Source: Caenorhabditis elegans (Eukaryota > Nematoda > Chromadorea > Rhabditida > Rhabditidae). From it: a DNA stretch of 64,000 nt. Where the stretch lies: positions 7,068,001 through 7,132,000 of the forward strand of contig NC_003279.8 of NCBI RefSeq assembly GCF_000002985.6. Reading direction: 5' to 3'. The notes under the pieces were generated by a model. That model was not told the origin of the DNA, searched no databases, and worked only from the letters and a program-made list of their open reading frames with translations. This document shows, piece after piece, positions 27,488 to 37,318 of the stretch. Each line of letters starts with the position of its first letter. Position 1 is the first letter of the stretch. The position numbers and the translations under genes are program-made.

Positions 27488-30080
27488 ATGATTGCGGTTG
27501 GACTCCGTCTAACCGATGAGGTATTTCCGAATCCGGAAGAACCGATCGCCAAGCTACCGACCGGAAATGAAAATCCAGAGATGCTTCTTGATGGAGTTAA
27601 TAAAGATGGAAAAACGCGAGTATGTATTAATTTTGTTCTTTTTAAAGTACAGTTTCAAAAATATGTCTAATTTCAGATCAAACGCATAGTTTTGAGTCGT
27701 TCTGCAAATGTGGAATTCCTGCGTGCTGAGTCTCCTTCTCGAATTTGGGTCCGTCTCACAAATCACATCACAGATAGCGCATTGACTTTTCGCGAACCGT
27801 AGGATTTATATTCTCATCATATTTATAAAATATTTTTAGGTTTGAGCTGACACAGAAGACGACGTTTAAGATTGGTGATTACGCATTGGCACCAACCGAC
27901 GAACGTGTCTATCGTCGATGCCGGATTGTCGATGTATGCCGAAATAATGAACTTCTCAAAGTTTTCTTTATTGACGATGCTGTTATCGCATGGGTTCAGC
28001 CAGAATGCCTCGGAGAGCTTGATCAGCACTATATGTATTATCCGTGGCAAGCTATTCAGGTTTCCATGTTTGGAGCAACTCCAACTGTTGATGTAAACAG
28101 AAGTGTGAGTTAAGAATGAAGAAATTTTATGAATTTCATGAAATCCAGTATAAAAAATAATAATTCAACTATTTATAGACTGAACAATTATGGTCGCCCA
28201 TTATCTGTGACCAATTGAGCAAAGTTCTGGAACAATTCTTCATTCTTCGTGTGGAAGTTGTTCTCTCCACTGTTGTATTCAATGATTATGCAAAGCCAAT
28301 TCCAGTCAACCTTTTTGGAATTGAAGCAGATATCGATGAAAAAGATCAGATTCGTCGCGCAATCGAGATTGGTCCAATACTCGAAAGACAAGAGCCAGTT
28401 GGAATTTCTTTCCCGGAATTTTTCGACGCTGCATATCACCAAGTATTCGAAGTTGCTGAAAGAGAGACAATTCCGAACGAAGCACTCGAAATTCATCGTT
28501 CATTTCCAACAGATTGGAAAAAGACGAGTATTTCTGAAGATCAAATGAAAGAAGAGAAAGAGAAAGCTCTTTTTTCCAAGAATTCATTGATTCCAGAAAT
28601 GGAACACAGCGATTGGGATCCACGACAGAATTCAATCGAAATGTTATCGATTGATCAATTGGAAGAAAAGTTAGTAAATAGAAAATAAACTTTTGGTTTT
28701 AAAACTTTAACTTTTCAGATTTAAATTTCCCTATGATTCGGATGTAGCCCCAGCTATCATGCTTGCAGTTGAAGGAAGATGTACAAAAAGTCCATTTGAG
28801 TGGTATGCAAGGCCGATTGTAAAGTTAGTACATTGATTGAATATTAATTGTTATTTGACGTTATTTTTTAAAGAACTGGAAGAAATGCGAATGGCGAAAT
28901 GGTTATTTGGAACGATGAGGAACAATTGAAGGAAGTGGATCCAGTTGATTGGATGATTTATGGAAATGATCAACTTTTGAGTATGGCAGAGCAATTGGAC
29001 ACTTATTATTCAAATCCTAAAAATAGAAAACCATTGAAAGCGGAAGAAATGTAATTGATTAGAAATTTAATCTCGAGTTTAATATTTATTTTCAGTCAAT
29101 CAATGAGAAAAGAGAAGCGAGACGTGTTTGCTGTATGTGCAGTAAATGAAGAAAAAGCAATGTACACTGGAGAGTGGCAAAGAGTCCTTATTGTAGAATG
29201 TGACACTTTTGCTGAAGTTCGTTTTCTGGATTCAGGCGGTCGTGATATGGTTCTCACTGGATCTCTTTATAAGATTCACCGACAGTGGGTTTTTCTAACT
29301 TTATTGACTGGAAATATATTCCAATATTTTGGTTGAATTACCTTAGTTTACTGCTTATTCGGTTTTTATTTGGCAGTGTAAAATGGAAATGTTAAATTTT
29401 CCATTAAAAAAAAAAGTTACAAAACCTCAATTTCCCGAATTTCGGCAAATTTTAAACTGCGGCAATTGTTGAGTTTATCAACAAAAAAAACCAACCTGTT
29501 AATTTTGATTATTATTGTTCGAGATGTAAAAGAAAATTTCAATAAGACATGCTTAAAGTTTTCTTTATAGGCATTGCCGGTTCCCACCGATGTGCTTGCG
29601 CCTTTCAATGCATGGAATTACCTCGAGTGAATCAGGTAAGTTACTGCACACCTTTATACATATAACCGTTTTGTTTTTTTAGTCGTCAGAAAATGGACTT
29701 CAGCCGAAACATCCCGATTCAGAACTTGCCTTCGCGAGGATGTTCCAATCTTCATTAATATCGACGATAGTAAGTTATATATACTGAAAAAACATTTATA
29801 TTCAAACAATTTCAGTTGCTCCCTTGATTCTACCACCAGACGATAAAAAAGATCCACGTGCTCATATGGCAAAGCATGTGCTCATGGTTAGCGATGTTTC
29901 TGTGAGTGAATATAACCAAAACACCAATGCTTTCAATTCTACATATTCTGATTAAAATAAATAATTTTGAAATTTCAGTACATGGATGAATCGAAAAGCC
30001 TACTCGATCGGTTCACCGACAAAGATGAAGCCGTGCGCGCTGCCTTCAGCCAGAAAGAGCCAATCGAATGGCCAAATTGA
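27488..30080 (+). CDS. ekl-1: Tudor-domain small-RNA factor EKL-1
   Basis: Eleven exons (27488-27619, 27677-27798, 27840-28104, 28179-28669, 28719-28823, 28874-29050, 29096-29284, 29571-29635, 29683-29769, 29816-29901, 29979-30080) give 606 residues. Two Tudor-like segments are visible: YALAPTDERVYRRCRIVDV...VFFIDDAVIAWV and VNEEKAMYTGEWQRVLIVE...RFLDSGGRDMV. Both have the barrel pattern of aromatic and acidic residues with a (F/L)xD turn. EKL-1 acts with DRH-3 and the RNA-dependent RNA polymerases EGO-1 and RRF-1 to make 22G-RNAs for CSR-1 and WAGO pathways (established knowledge). The start is 2 bases after a TTTCAG acceptor. The first AATAAA after the stop is at 30386-30391, inside the left arm of the large inverted repeat, so the 3' UTR probably runs into it. 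Confidence 0.92.
29432..29468. repeat. short 'cggcaaattt' repeat in ekl-1 intron 7
   Basis: The intron between 29284 and 29571 carries a degenerate piece (CCGAATTTCGGCAAATTTT...CTGCGGCAATTG) that resembles the fuller copy at 39246. It explains why this intron is longer than its neighbours. Confidence 0.4.
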
Positions 30081-30173
30081 TCTCAATCTCGATTTCTGTT
30101 CCAGTCAAAATCCAAATGTTAATTCTCTTCCAATCTATTTTATATTGTTTTTTCTTATTTAAGTTTTTCAATA

Positions 30174-30745
30174 ATGGGATGATGCAAGTGAATTTCTCGA
30201 CATTTCTCGACAATTTTTTTGCAATGCAAGTGTGCGGAGAAATGACGAGAATTGACGTGAAATTCGCAATTTCTCCGCATTTCTCGACATCCACACATAC
30301 CGTAGTTGGGGACGTTGTTGGCGGCAAATCGCGGCGAGACCCGCTGTGTCGATTTACGAGGATATAGCTAATGTTAGTTTTTCGCAATAAACTTTGTTTT
30401 TCTGTCGTTCTTGTTCAATTTTCGTGATCTTTTCGCAGTTTTTACTCTTTTTTTATGTATATTTATTGAATTTAATATCGTACTTCCTAATTCCATGCGC
30501 AATCGAACGTCATTTATAGTTTTAAAGCTATTTTCGGTGGCTTAAAGAAATACATTTGAAATTTTCCTTTTCAGAGCTCGATTTTATTGCTCCAGTCAGG
30601 ATATGATTTGTTGATGTCGTCAGCGCGATGAATTCCGTCACATAAAATATGTACAAAATCGTCAATAACGATCAGAACAAGAGATTGGTCATCGCGTAAG
30701 TTCAAAAAGTGAATAACTGGATTATGAATATAATGTCAGAAAGTC
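30174..30745 (+). repeat. left arm of 1.7 kb inverted repeat
   Basis: About 572 bp, from GGGATGATGCAAGTGAATTT to the end of a short intron, recur inverted at 31312-31912 with only scattered differences. The arm holds the likely ekl-1 polyadenylation signal, then promoter-like DNA and a 47 bp exon starting MYKIVNNDQNK. The arms are separated by about 565 bp. Confidence 0.9.
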
Positions 30746-30959
30746 AAAGGCTCAATCTCTGCGGAAGACTTTTCTACACTCGTGCCTTCCGAAAATGCCG
30801 CTCTCTCAGCCTTGGTCGCATAGTTTTGAAATCTGTCAAGGTATCCCAAATGGTTTTCGCTTTAGTTTCATTCTTATTAAATTATAGAACACAATACGCA
30901 GAAGCGCATCAGCTATTCACGGCTACATCGATCAATTGGACGTCTCCGTGTATTCCTAA
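30649..30959 (+). pseudogene. left-hand small gene copy, probably degenerate
   Basis: Exon 1 (30649-30695, MYKIVNNDQNKRLVIA) is near-identical to that of the gene facing it. Candidate exons 30740-30840 and 30888-30959 have good GT/AG borders. However, the frame in phase with exon 1 runs open past the polyadenylation signal at 30989. The protein-like frames (SISAEDFSTLVPSENAALSA, with a TAG at 30821, and SAIHGYIDQLDVSVYS ending TAA at 30957-30959) are each in other phases. At least one frameshift is therefore implied. It could instead be a noncoding transcript. The product is not recognised. Confidence 0.4.
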
Positions 30960-30988
30960 CAGATGATAACTCTATATTGAAATCAACA

Positions 30989-31000
30989 AATAAATTTATT
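30989..31000. terminator. palindromic polyadenylation signal used on both strands
   Basis: AATAAATTTATT is its own reverse complement, so AATAAA is present on both strands between two convergent small genes. It lies 30 bases after the candidate TAA of the left gene and 7 bases after the TAA of the right gene. Confidence 0.55.
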
Positions 31001-31006
31001 AAAATT

Positions 31007-31404
31007 TTAATTCAACAAATAGCTTTTCACAATCTTTTTCGATGGTACTGTAGATGGAACGATGAATTTCAGGTCGATGAGCATTTGGATCATTTTTGTC
31101 GTAAAGACAAGGCTCAGGAAGTATTTAACGTCTCGTGGCTCGTGCTGAAATTCAATGTTTTTAAATTATACACTCAGAAATTTCTTTACACGTACAGCTT
31201 CATAACCATCTTCAGGCTTAGCTTTCGCTTTCCTACCACGTTTCGGAGCATCTTTTGAATCAGAAATCGGAAGCTTTTTCTTTTCAGCTAGCATTGAACA
31301 ATCATTTGATTTTCTGAAATTATATTCATAATCCAGTTATTCACTTTTTGAACTTACGCGATGACCAATCGCTTGTTCTGATCGTTATTGACGATTTTGT
31401 ACAT
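31007..31404 (-). CDS. small basic protein, function unknown
   Basis: Three exons with good splice sites (31404-31358, 31313-31196, 31144-31007) give 100 residues starting MYKIVNNDQNKRLVIA. The middle is basic (KDAPKRGRKAKAKPEDG), resembling an AT-hook or nuclear localisation patch. Exon 1 lies in the right arm of the inverted repeat and exons 2-3 in the unique spacer. The last 46 residues (HEPRDVKYFLSLVFTTKM...) look less protein-like than the +1 frame of the same exon, which reads EPCLYDKNDPNAHRPEIHRS and on to KLFVELKF with its own stop. A recent frameshift in the last exon is therefore possible and the gene may be decaying. I do not recognise the family. Confidence 0.45.
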
Positions 31405-31912
31405 ATTTTATGTGACGGAATCATCGCGCTGACGACGAATTCATCGCGCTGACGACATCAACAAATCATATCCTGACTGGAGCAATAAAATCGAGCTCTG
31501 AAAAGGAAAATTTCAAATGTATTTCTTTAAGCCACCGAAAATAGCTTTAAAACTATAAATGACGTTCGATTGCGCATGGAATTAGGAAGTACGATATTAA
31601 ATTCAATAAATATACATAAAAAAAGAGTAAAAGCTGCGAAAAGATCGCGAAAATTGAACAAGAACGACAGAAAAACAAAGTTTATTGCGAAAAACTAACA
31701 TTAGCTATATCCTCGTAAATCGACACAGCGGGTCTCGCCGCGATTTGCCGCCAACAACGTTACCAACTACGGTATGTGTGGATGTCGAGAAATGCGGAGA
31801 AATTGCGGAGAAATTGCGAATTTCACGTCATTTCTCGTCATTTCTCTGCACACTTGCATTGCAAAAAAATTGTCGAGAAATGACGAAAAATTCACTTGCA
31901 TCATCCCATAAA
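31312..31912 (-). repeat. right arm of 1.7 kb inverted repeat
   Basis: Inverted copy of 30174-30745. It is slightly longer because of two small tandem duplications: a 20 bp unit containing CATCGCGCTGACGACGAATT near 31425-31465, and a 13 bp unit GCGGAGAAATTGC near 31794-31820. The outer end is 105 bp before the start of the phosphatase gene. Confidence 0.9.
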
Positions 31913-32017
31913 GAAAAATAAGAATGTTTACGTCAAAACGTGGTCTTTGTGTGACAGCTACAGAATAAAAAAAAATCAAAAACTGATTATTGTTAATTTG
32001 GCAAGAGGTAGAAAAAT

Positions 32018-33724
32018 ATGAGCGGAATTGAATTTGAAGCTCGTATGAAACCTGGCACTCCGGATGATCTGAAAAAGGTAAGAAAATTTATTTGAGAATA
32101 AAATGTAACAGGAAATCAATTTCAGTTGCATTCATGGCTCGAGTCAATAATTTTTCGCTATTTTCATGTTTGGTCTCCAGTTAATTGTCAAGATATGCTC
32201 AAAAGATACGAAATTTATGAGCTTTGTCTTCGTGCTAGAGAGCTTTTTTGGACTCAGCCACTTTATAGACATGTTTGTTTTTTTTTCTTTTCAATACAAA
32301 AATATTTCTGTTAAACAGGTTGAAGTACCCGTCACTATTGTTGGAGATATTCATGGACAATTTGAAGATCTTAAAATGATGATGGATATGAATGGATGGC
32401 CATTTACTGAAGACGAAGCGAAAGAAATGTGCAAAAATCTTCTTTTAAAGGGTGGAAAAGATGGGAAACAGACATTTCCAGCAGTTCTTGGATCTGGAAC
32501 TGACCGTCAGAAAACTCAAAAGAATTATCTTTTCCTCGGGGACTATGTTGATCGTGGACCATACTCCATTGAAGTTGTTCTTATGCTTTTTGCAATGCAT
32601 CTTCGTTGGCCTGATCGTGTCACTTTGCTTCGTGGAAATCATGAATCGAGACCGGTCAATAGACAGTATGGTTTCTATGGAGAATGCGTAAGACGATACA
32701 GTGAAAGGTTTCAATTAATATAACTTGTTGTTATTATGGGGACGCAGAAAAATTCCTGTTTGCTCCAGGGTCAATTGAAGTTGCTCCCCACATTACAGTT
32801 GGGTCTCGTTAGGTGTCTAGCGGCAAACTTTTGTTATGTTTTCCGTTGTTTTTAAAGATAAATACAATTCATGAACACACGAAAGACATCATTATTCACA
32901 TTTTTAAAAAAAAGTGGGTGGAGCATGGTTCCATATAGATTTCGAATGAGTATTTTGCTACTTAGGCATAATAGTTTCAGCTATCACAAAAATATAATTT
33001 TTTGGCTGGCAGGCAAACAGGTATTTAGGCATAGATGCCTAGATGTACTATTTTTGTTCAGGTTTCAAATTTTCAAATTTTCAATTTATAGCTTGATTTT
33101 TGAGGCCTGAGAAAGTGATTCAGAAAAAATAATTTCCAAAGTAAATAGAGAATGAATGAAAATTTTCAGAATCTATGAAGTATTTCAATTGGCATTCAAT
33201 GCGATGCCACTAACTGCAATTGTTAACAAAAGAATAATGTGCATGCATGGTGGAATTTCTGAAGAATTGTTTGATTTGAAACAACTTGATGCTCTTAAAC
33301 GCCCAATCGATACACCTGACATTGGAATCATTGCTGATTTGACTTGGGCTGATCCGGAATGCGAAATTGACTACTACAAGGAATCACCACGTGGCGCTGG
33401 AAAGATCTTCGGAGCAAAAGCAGTTGATGAGTTCTGCAAGCATTTCCAATTGGATTTGATCGTGAGAGCTCACCAAGTTGTTCAGGACGGATATGAGTTC
33501 TTTGCTGATAGAAAACTTGTGACTATCTTCTCTGCACCATTTTATTGTGGACAGACTAACAATATTGCTTCAATGCTTAATATTGATAAGGACATGGTAA
33601 GGTAGAATCTTAGACTGGAATATTTATATATTGTATTAAGGTTGCTTCCTTCATGCTTGTGAAACCTGTCACGGAGATCAAAGAGAATCAGAATGTTGGA
33701 GAAAAGGCAGATGATGAGAATTGA
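32018..33724 (+). CDS. PP1-like Ser/Thr protein phosphatase catalytic subunit
   Basis: Five exons (32018-32077, 32126-32272, 32319-32707, 33170-33596, 33641-33724) give 368 residues. All metal-binding signature motifs of the PPP family are present: GDIHGQ, GDYVDRG, LLRGNHE, MHGGIS, and [12 protein letters not shown], plus the PP1-type end [10 protein letters not shown]. It belongs to the nematode-expanded, divergent PP1 group: the usual NHEC after the catalytic motif is NHESRPVN, and 20-25 residues are inserted between [10 protein letters not shown] and the GDYVDRG motif ([19 protein letters not shown]). Many such paralogues are sperm-enriched, so that is a plausible expression site (inference). 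AATAAA follows the stop at about 33754. The 462 bp third intron holds dispersed-repeat DNA. Confidence 0.88.
32708..33169. repeat. repeat-bearing intron of the PP1-like gene
   Basis: This is the only long intron of the gene. It contains GC-richer DNA (about 32738-32830) and an inverted motif AGGCATAGATGCCT near 33029 of the sort seen in C. elegans dispersed repeats. Ends cannot be set by eye. Confidence 0.35.
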
Positions 33725-34253
33725 TGTTTGATCCTGATTTTCGATTAAAGTTCAATAAATATTAGTTTACTCGTCAACTTCTCTGTTTTATGCTCGTTGG
33801 GGGATAACCATGGTTGAATGCGTTATAGAACTGCGACGTTTTACTTACCTAACATTGTCAAGTTCAAAGATTCAACTTTAGGCACATGAAACATCGTTTG
33901 AATATTTAATTTCTAGTAATACAGTTTCCAATTACAAATTCCGATGTTTGAAATGGTATCGTAACTATGATGGAAGGTAACCGTAACGCGAACATAACAA
34001 AATGTCATACGGCTTTCTCTCCGCCTCTCGCCCTAAACAAGCCTCGGAATCAGTAATAAATAAATGAAATTCAAATGAGAAAAAGTACACAGTTATTGTT
34101 TAGGCTGAAAAACGTTCAAGCACAGTGACACTACACAAAACGTCGCTGGGAGGGCAAATGCAGGGCGAGTGAAGAGGCGAGTAAAAGACGCCTCGTTATA
34201 TTTCGAACATTATTTAGTCTCACTGCAACAGATATTTATTGAAAATATTAACT
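33725..34253. other. intergenic 3' region, two convergent genes
   Basis: It holds the 3' UTRs of the phosphatase gene (plus, AATAAA near 33754) and of the small secreted protein gene (minus). No other gene is seen. Confidence 0.45.
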
Positions 34254-35354
34254 TTATCCTTTCACAATCAATTTGTGAAGATTTTTGACGACTTTCTTAT
34301 TTCCAGTCATATAATCTCCAAAATCAGATTCCTTCAGATTTTTCACAGTTAGCGCTTTTTGTTTTTTATTGTAATTCGTTGATCCGGTAACCTTCTTCTT
34401 CGTCTGAAAATATTTTTTTCTGGTTAAAGTGGTAATGAAATACAAAATCGAACCTTCACATTCTCCCAAAATCCACATGTTTTCTTATTCTTCCCGTTAC
34501 AAACTCTATAAATGTGTTCTTCGTCTTTATAGTCTGCATTCTTTACTATTCTGCGATAATTGGGTGAAACAGGCAAAGGTATTGTTGCATTTGCTCCAAG
34601 CTAAAAACAAGGAAAATAAAGCATTTGAAGAAATTATTTAAACTAGGCCTCGCCCATTTCTTCGGGATTGTGGTGGGGTGAACATATCGACCCCGATTTG
34701 TAATCTGAACTAAAAAAAACTTGAAATGTAAATATTTATTTTGAAAAACGTTTTTGAAAGCTATATACCACTTAGCTTACTCTTTGGCAGTAAAATTCAG
34801 ATTATAAGAAAAGTTATAAAAACGAGAAATAACATTACACTATTCCTTTTTAAAATATTTTGTAAAGCTGGGAATGTCTTCAACAGATTATATATATTTT
34901 TTAAGAATAGAGCAGAAATTTTTTATCGACTTCGGTGAAAATCACGTCAGATTGTTTTCAAACCAATGAAAAATTTCAGAAAGATTTCTAAATCTTTAGG
35001 TACACATAGAAAGACACAAAATTATCAAAAATCAGTAGAAATCCACGTTGGAGCAATTTGATTGAACTCTAAAGTATGGAAAATAAAATGAAAATTCCAC
35101 TTAAATTTTTTGATGTTCAAAATGCTCCCCGCTAATGTTACATTTTATATTTTTCACATCTTAGATTTGTCGATAATCTTTAAGTGTGAACACTTAGAAA
35201 AATGGATATTCTCCAAAAGGAACACATCTCAGAAAAATTTTTTTTCGAAGTTTTTTTTTTGATTTACCTTGGCTAGAATGGTTTCAGTACTTTGAGCAGA
35301 AACAATAAAAACTAAAACATTGAAACAAATGGTCAATACAACTAGTCGAAACAT
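34254..35354 (-). CDS. small secreted protein with Ig-like motif, function unknown
   Basis: Three exons (35354-35268, 34600-34454, 34403-34254) give 127 residues. Exon 1 is a signal peptide (MFRLVVLTICFNVLVFIVSA). The mature part is basic, with two Cys close together (RVCNGKNKKTCGFW). The stretch ALTVKNLKESDFGDYMTG resembles the LxIxNLxxxDxGxYxC pattern of Ig domains, but the final Cys is replaced, so this is only suggestive. A TATATAAAAA box lies about 50 bp upstream of the ATG (35401-35413), as in strongly regulated tissue-specific genes. A damaged copy lies 0.5 kb upstream at 35812-36133. I do not recognise the family. Confidence 0.7.
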
Positions 35355-35811
35355 AGTAAAGTTGAAAAAATCAACTGAATATGGGGTTATATAGAAATAG
35401 TATTTTTATATACCTATATAATCGCGTGATGAGTTCATCTCAATTCTGCAAAGGATTATCTGTACTTTTATGTTTTGTGCCGCTAAAGTTATAATAACAC
35501 CGATTACGTGGGAAAACGAACGGAAAATCCCATAAGTTAAAGCAAGTCTTGAAAGTAGAAAAATGATCTTTCAAAATTTTTATCTCATGGTCCACTTGCC
35601 AAAACTAATATATTAAATTGACAATTCATAAAGTACTGCTTAATTGCAATGAGAATGGTACATGTTACTACACGATTTGCCCGCATCTTCAAAAAAAACA
35701 CTCATTGAAAAAATTCACTATGTCTTCAATCTGACAATGTAGCTTCTAAATTATATATTTCACAATATAAAACTGATTAAGACAAACATTTATTTTGTTG
35801 AAAAAAACAGT
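35355..35811. other. intergenic, promoter of the small secreted gene
   Basis: It contains the TATA box at about 35401-35413 and otherwise AT-rich DNA between the two paralogues. Confidence 0.5.
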
Positions 35812-36133
35812 TTATCCTCTCGTTGTTGCTTTGACAAGAGTTTTCGGAGATTTCTTATTTCCAGTCATATATTTACCGAAATCAGATTCTTTTACTTTTT
35901 TCAAAATCAACGCATTTTGCTTCTTGTTATAGTTAATTGTACCTTTTTCTTTGTCTGAAAAATGATTTTTTAAAGGTTTATTGTGGACAATTCACCTTCA
36001 CATTTTCCCAAAATCCACATGTTTTCTTATTTTTCCCGTTACAAACTCTATAAATGTGTTCTTCGTCTTTATCCTGTACTATTCTGCGATAGTTTGCGGA
36101 TACAGCCGTTGGAATAGTTGAATTTGTATCAAT
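35812..36133 (-). pseudogene. damaged tandem copy of the small secreted protein gene
   Basis: Exon 36133-35996 matches the middle exon of the neighbour closely; DEEHIYRVCNGKNKKTCGFW is identical and much of the DNA is too. The last exon (35954-35812) aligns in sequence (NYNKKQ...KESDFGKYMTGNKK...), but a loss of several bases after AAAAAGGTA puts it out of phase with the obvious splice: the in-phase frame stops within 16 codons. I also find no signal-peptide exon upstream to 37.3 kb. A rare alternative donor (T|GTCCAC near 35988) could restore the frame, so an intact gene is not fully excluded. Confidence 0.6.
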
Positions 36134-36230
36134 CTGAAAACATGCTCAAATACCTTGAAAACGTTGGCAATAAGTTGACTAAAAATTTATTCTCGGCGAG
36201 AAAATTTAATAATCAGAGAGTTTTTTAATG

Positions 36231-36300
36231 TTTTATGTGTTTTATGTGTTTTATGTACATAAAACACATAAAAAACACATATATACATAAAACACATATA
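36231..36300. repeat. AT-rich palindrome built from TTTTATGTG units
   Basis: Three tandem TTTTATGTG-like units on the left meet their inverted copies (CACATAAAA) on the right, with the centre near GTAC at 36256. It would fold into a long imperfect hairpin or cruciform. Confidence 0.75.
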
Positions 36301-36382
36301 TTTAATATGTTTACTTCGAAAACAAAATGAAACAATTTTCGAAAATTTATTGTTGATCTATCCTACCTTTTGTGGAATACGT

Positions 36383-36401
36383 CACCGTCAGGGTGACGGT
36401 G
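36383..36401. other. short GC hairpin
   Basis: CACCGTCA and TGACGGTG form a perfect 8 bp stem with a GGG loop in otherwise AT-rich DNA, next to a dispersed-repeat fragment. It is probably part of that repeat. Confidence 0.5.
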
Positions 36402-37318
36402 CGTACATTCATTTAATCTCCAGAAATTGCGGGAAATTTGCATCTCAAAAAAGTGGCCGCACAATTTCTCAACATTTTTTGATTTAGTGGTAACTTCTTG
36501 CACACGCTTGATACAAAAATATTAACTTGGTTGAGCTATTGGCACACACGAGTGAAAATTTCCAACAATTTACTGAGATCAAAAGGAGAGCTGACGCTCT
36601 GACTATTTTATCTAACCTTTCCAAAATAGCCACAAGAAATTATTATCTATCTAATAAATCATCAAAATGTTAGCTTATATTATTTAACTTTGCGAGAATA
36701 AACACCTCTTGAACAAATTCACTTTCTATCAGATATAATCGAACACAAATACAAACTACTGTTGCCAATCGTTAAAGCAAACTGAATGAATGGTTTTTTT
36801 TGAAATGAAACACTTATAAATGATCAGTCTCATCTACGGATCAGATAATTTCGACCTAACATTTATGTTTTGGTTTGGATAATCTTTTTTATTCTTTGTG
36901 CTCTATACTGTTGAACATTTAGAAGTAGTTGACTATGATTACGTGCAGAAACAAATATAAAAGTTCAAGAGAACATATAGAACATGAAATCCAATCTTAT
37001 GAAAATGTACGAACTTAGAATACAACTGTTAGGGTGTGCCGATAATCTTTTTTTTAAACTTGTTCTACAAAGTTCATTATTGTACACAACTGCATTTAAT
37101 TTTAGCAGAAAAGAAAGTTCTAACGTTATCAAGCTTAGCTATTCAATTAAAAAAAAAGATTACACAAGAAACCTTGAAAAAAAAAACACAAGAAACCTTG
37201 ATAGACTGTTGTAATCCACAAAAAAAGTGGAAATGACATGGATGTTATCAAGTTTTTACACAATCAGAAACTATTTAATACCGTTTCAGATTAGATTAAT
37301 TCATCAGTTTGTTTCAGA

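Larger units (their letters stand above)
36134..37318. other. intergenic with palindromic AT repeats
   Basis: It holds the AT-rich palindrome at 36231-36300, the GC hairpin at 36383-36401, and a piece like the dispersed repeat AATTGCGGGAAATTTGC (36424). A TATAAAAG at 36956-36963 is a plausible collagen promoter, with an outron of about 350 bp before the TTTCAG at 37317. Confidence 0.5.
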
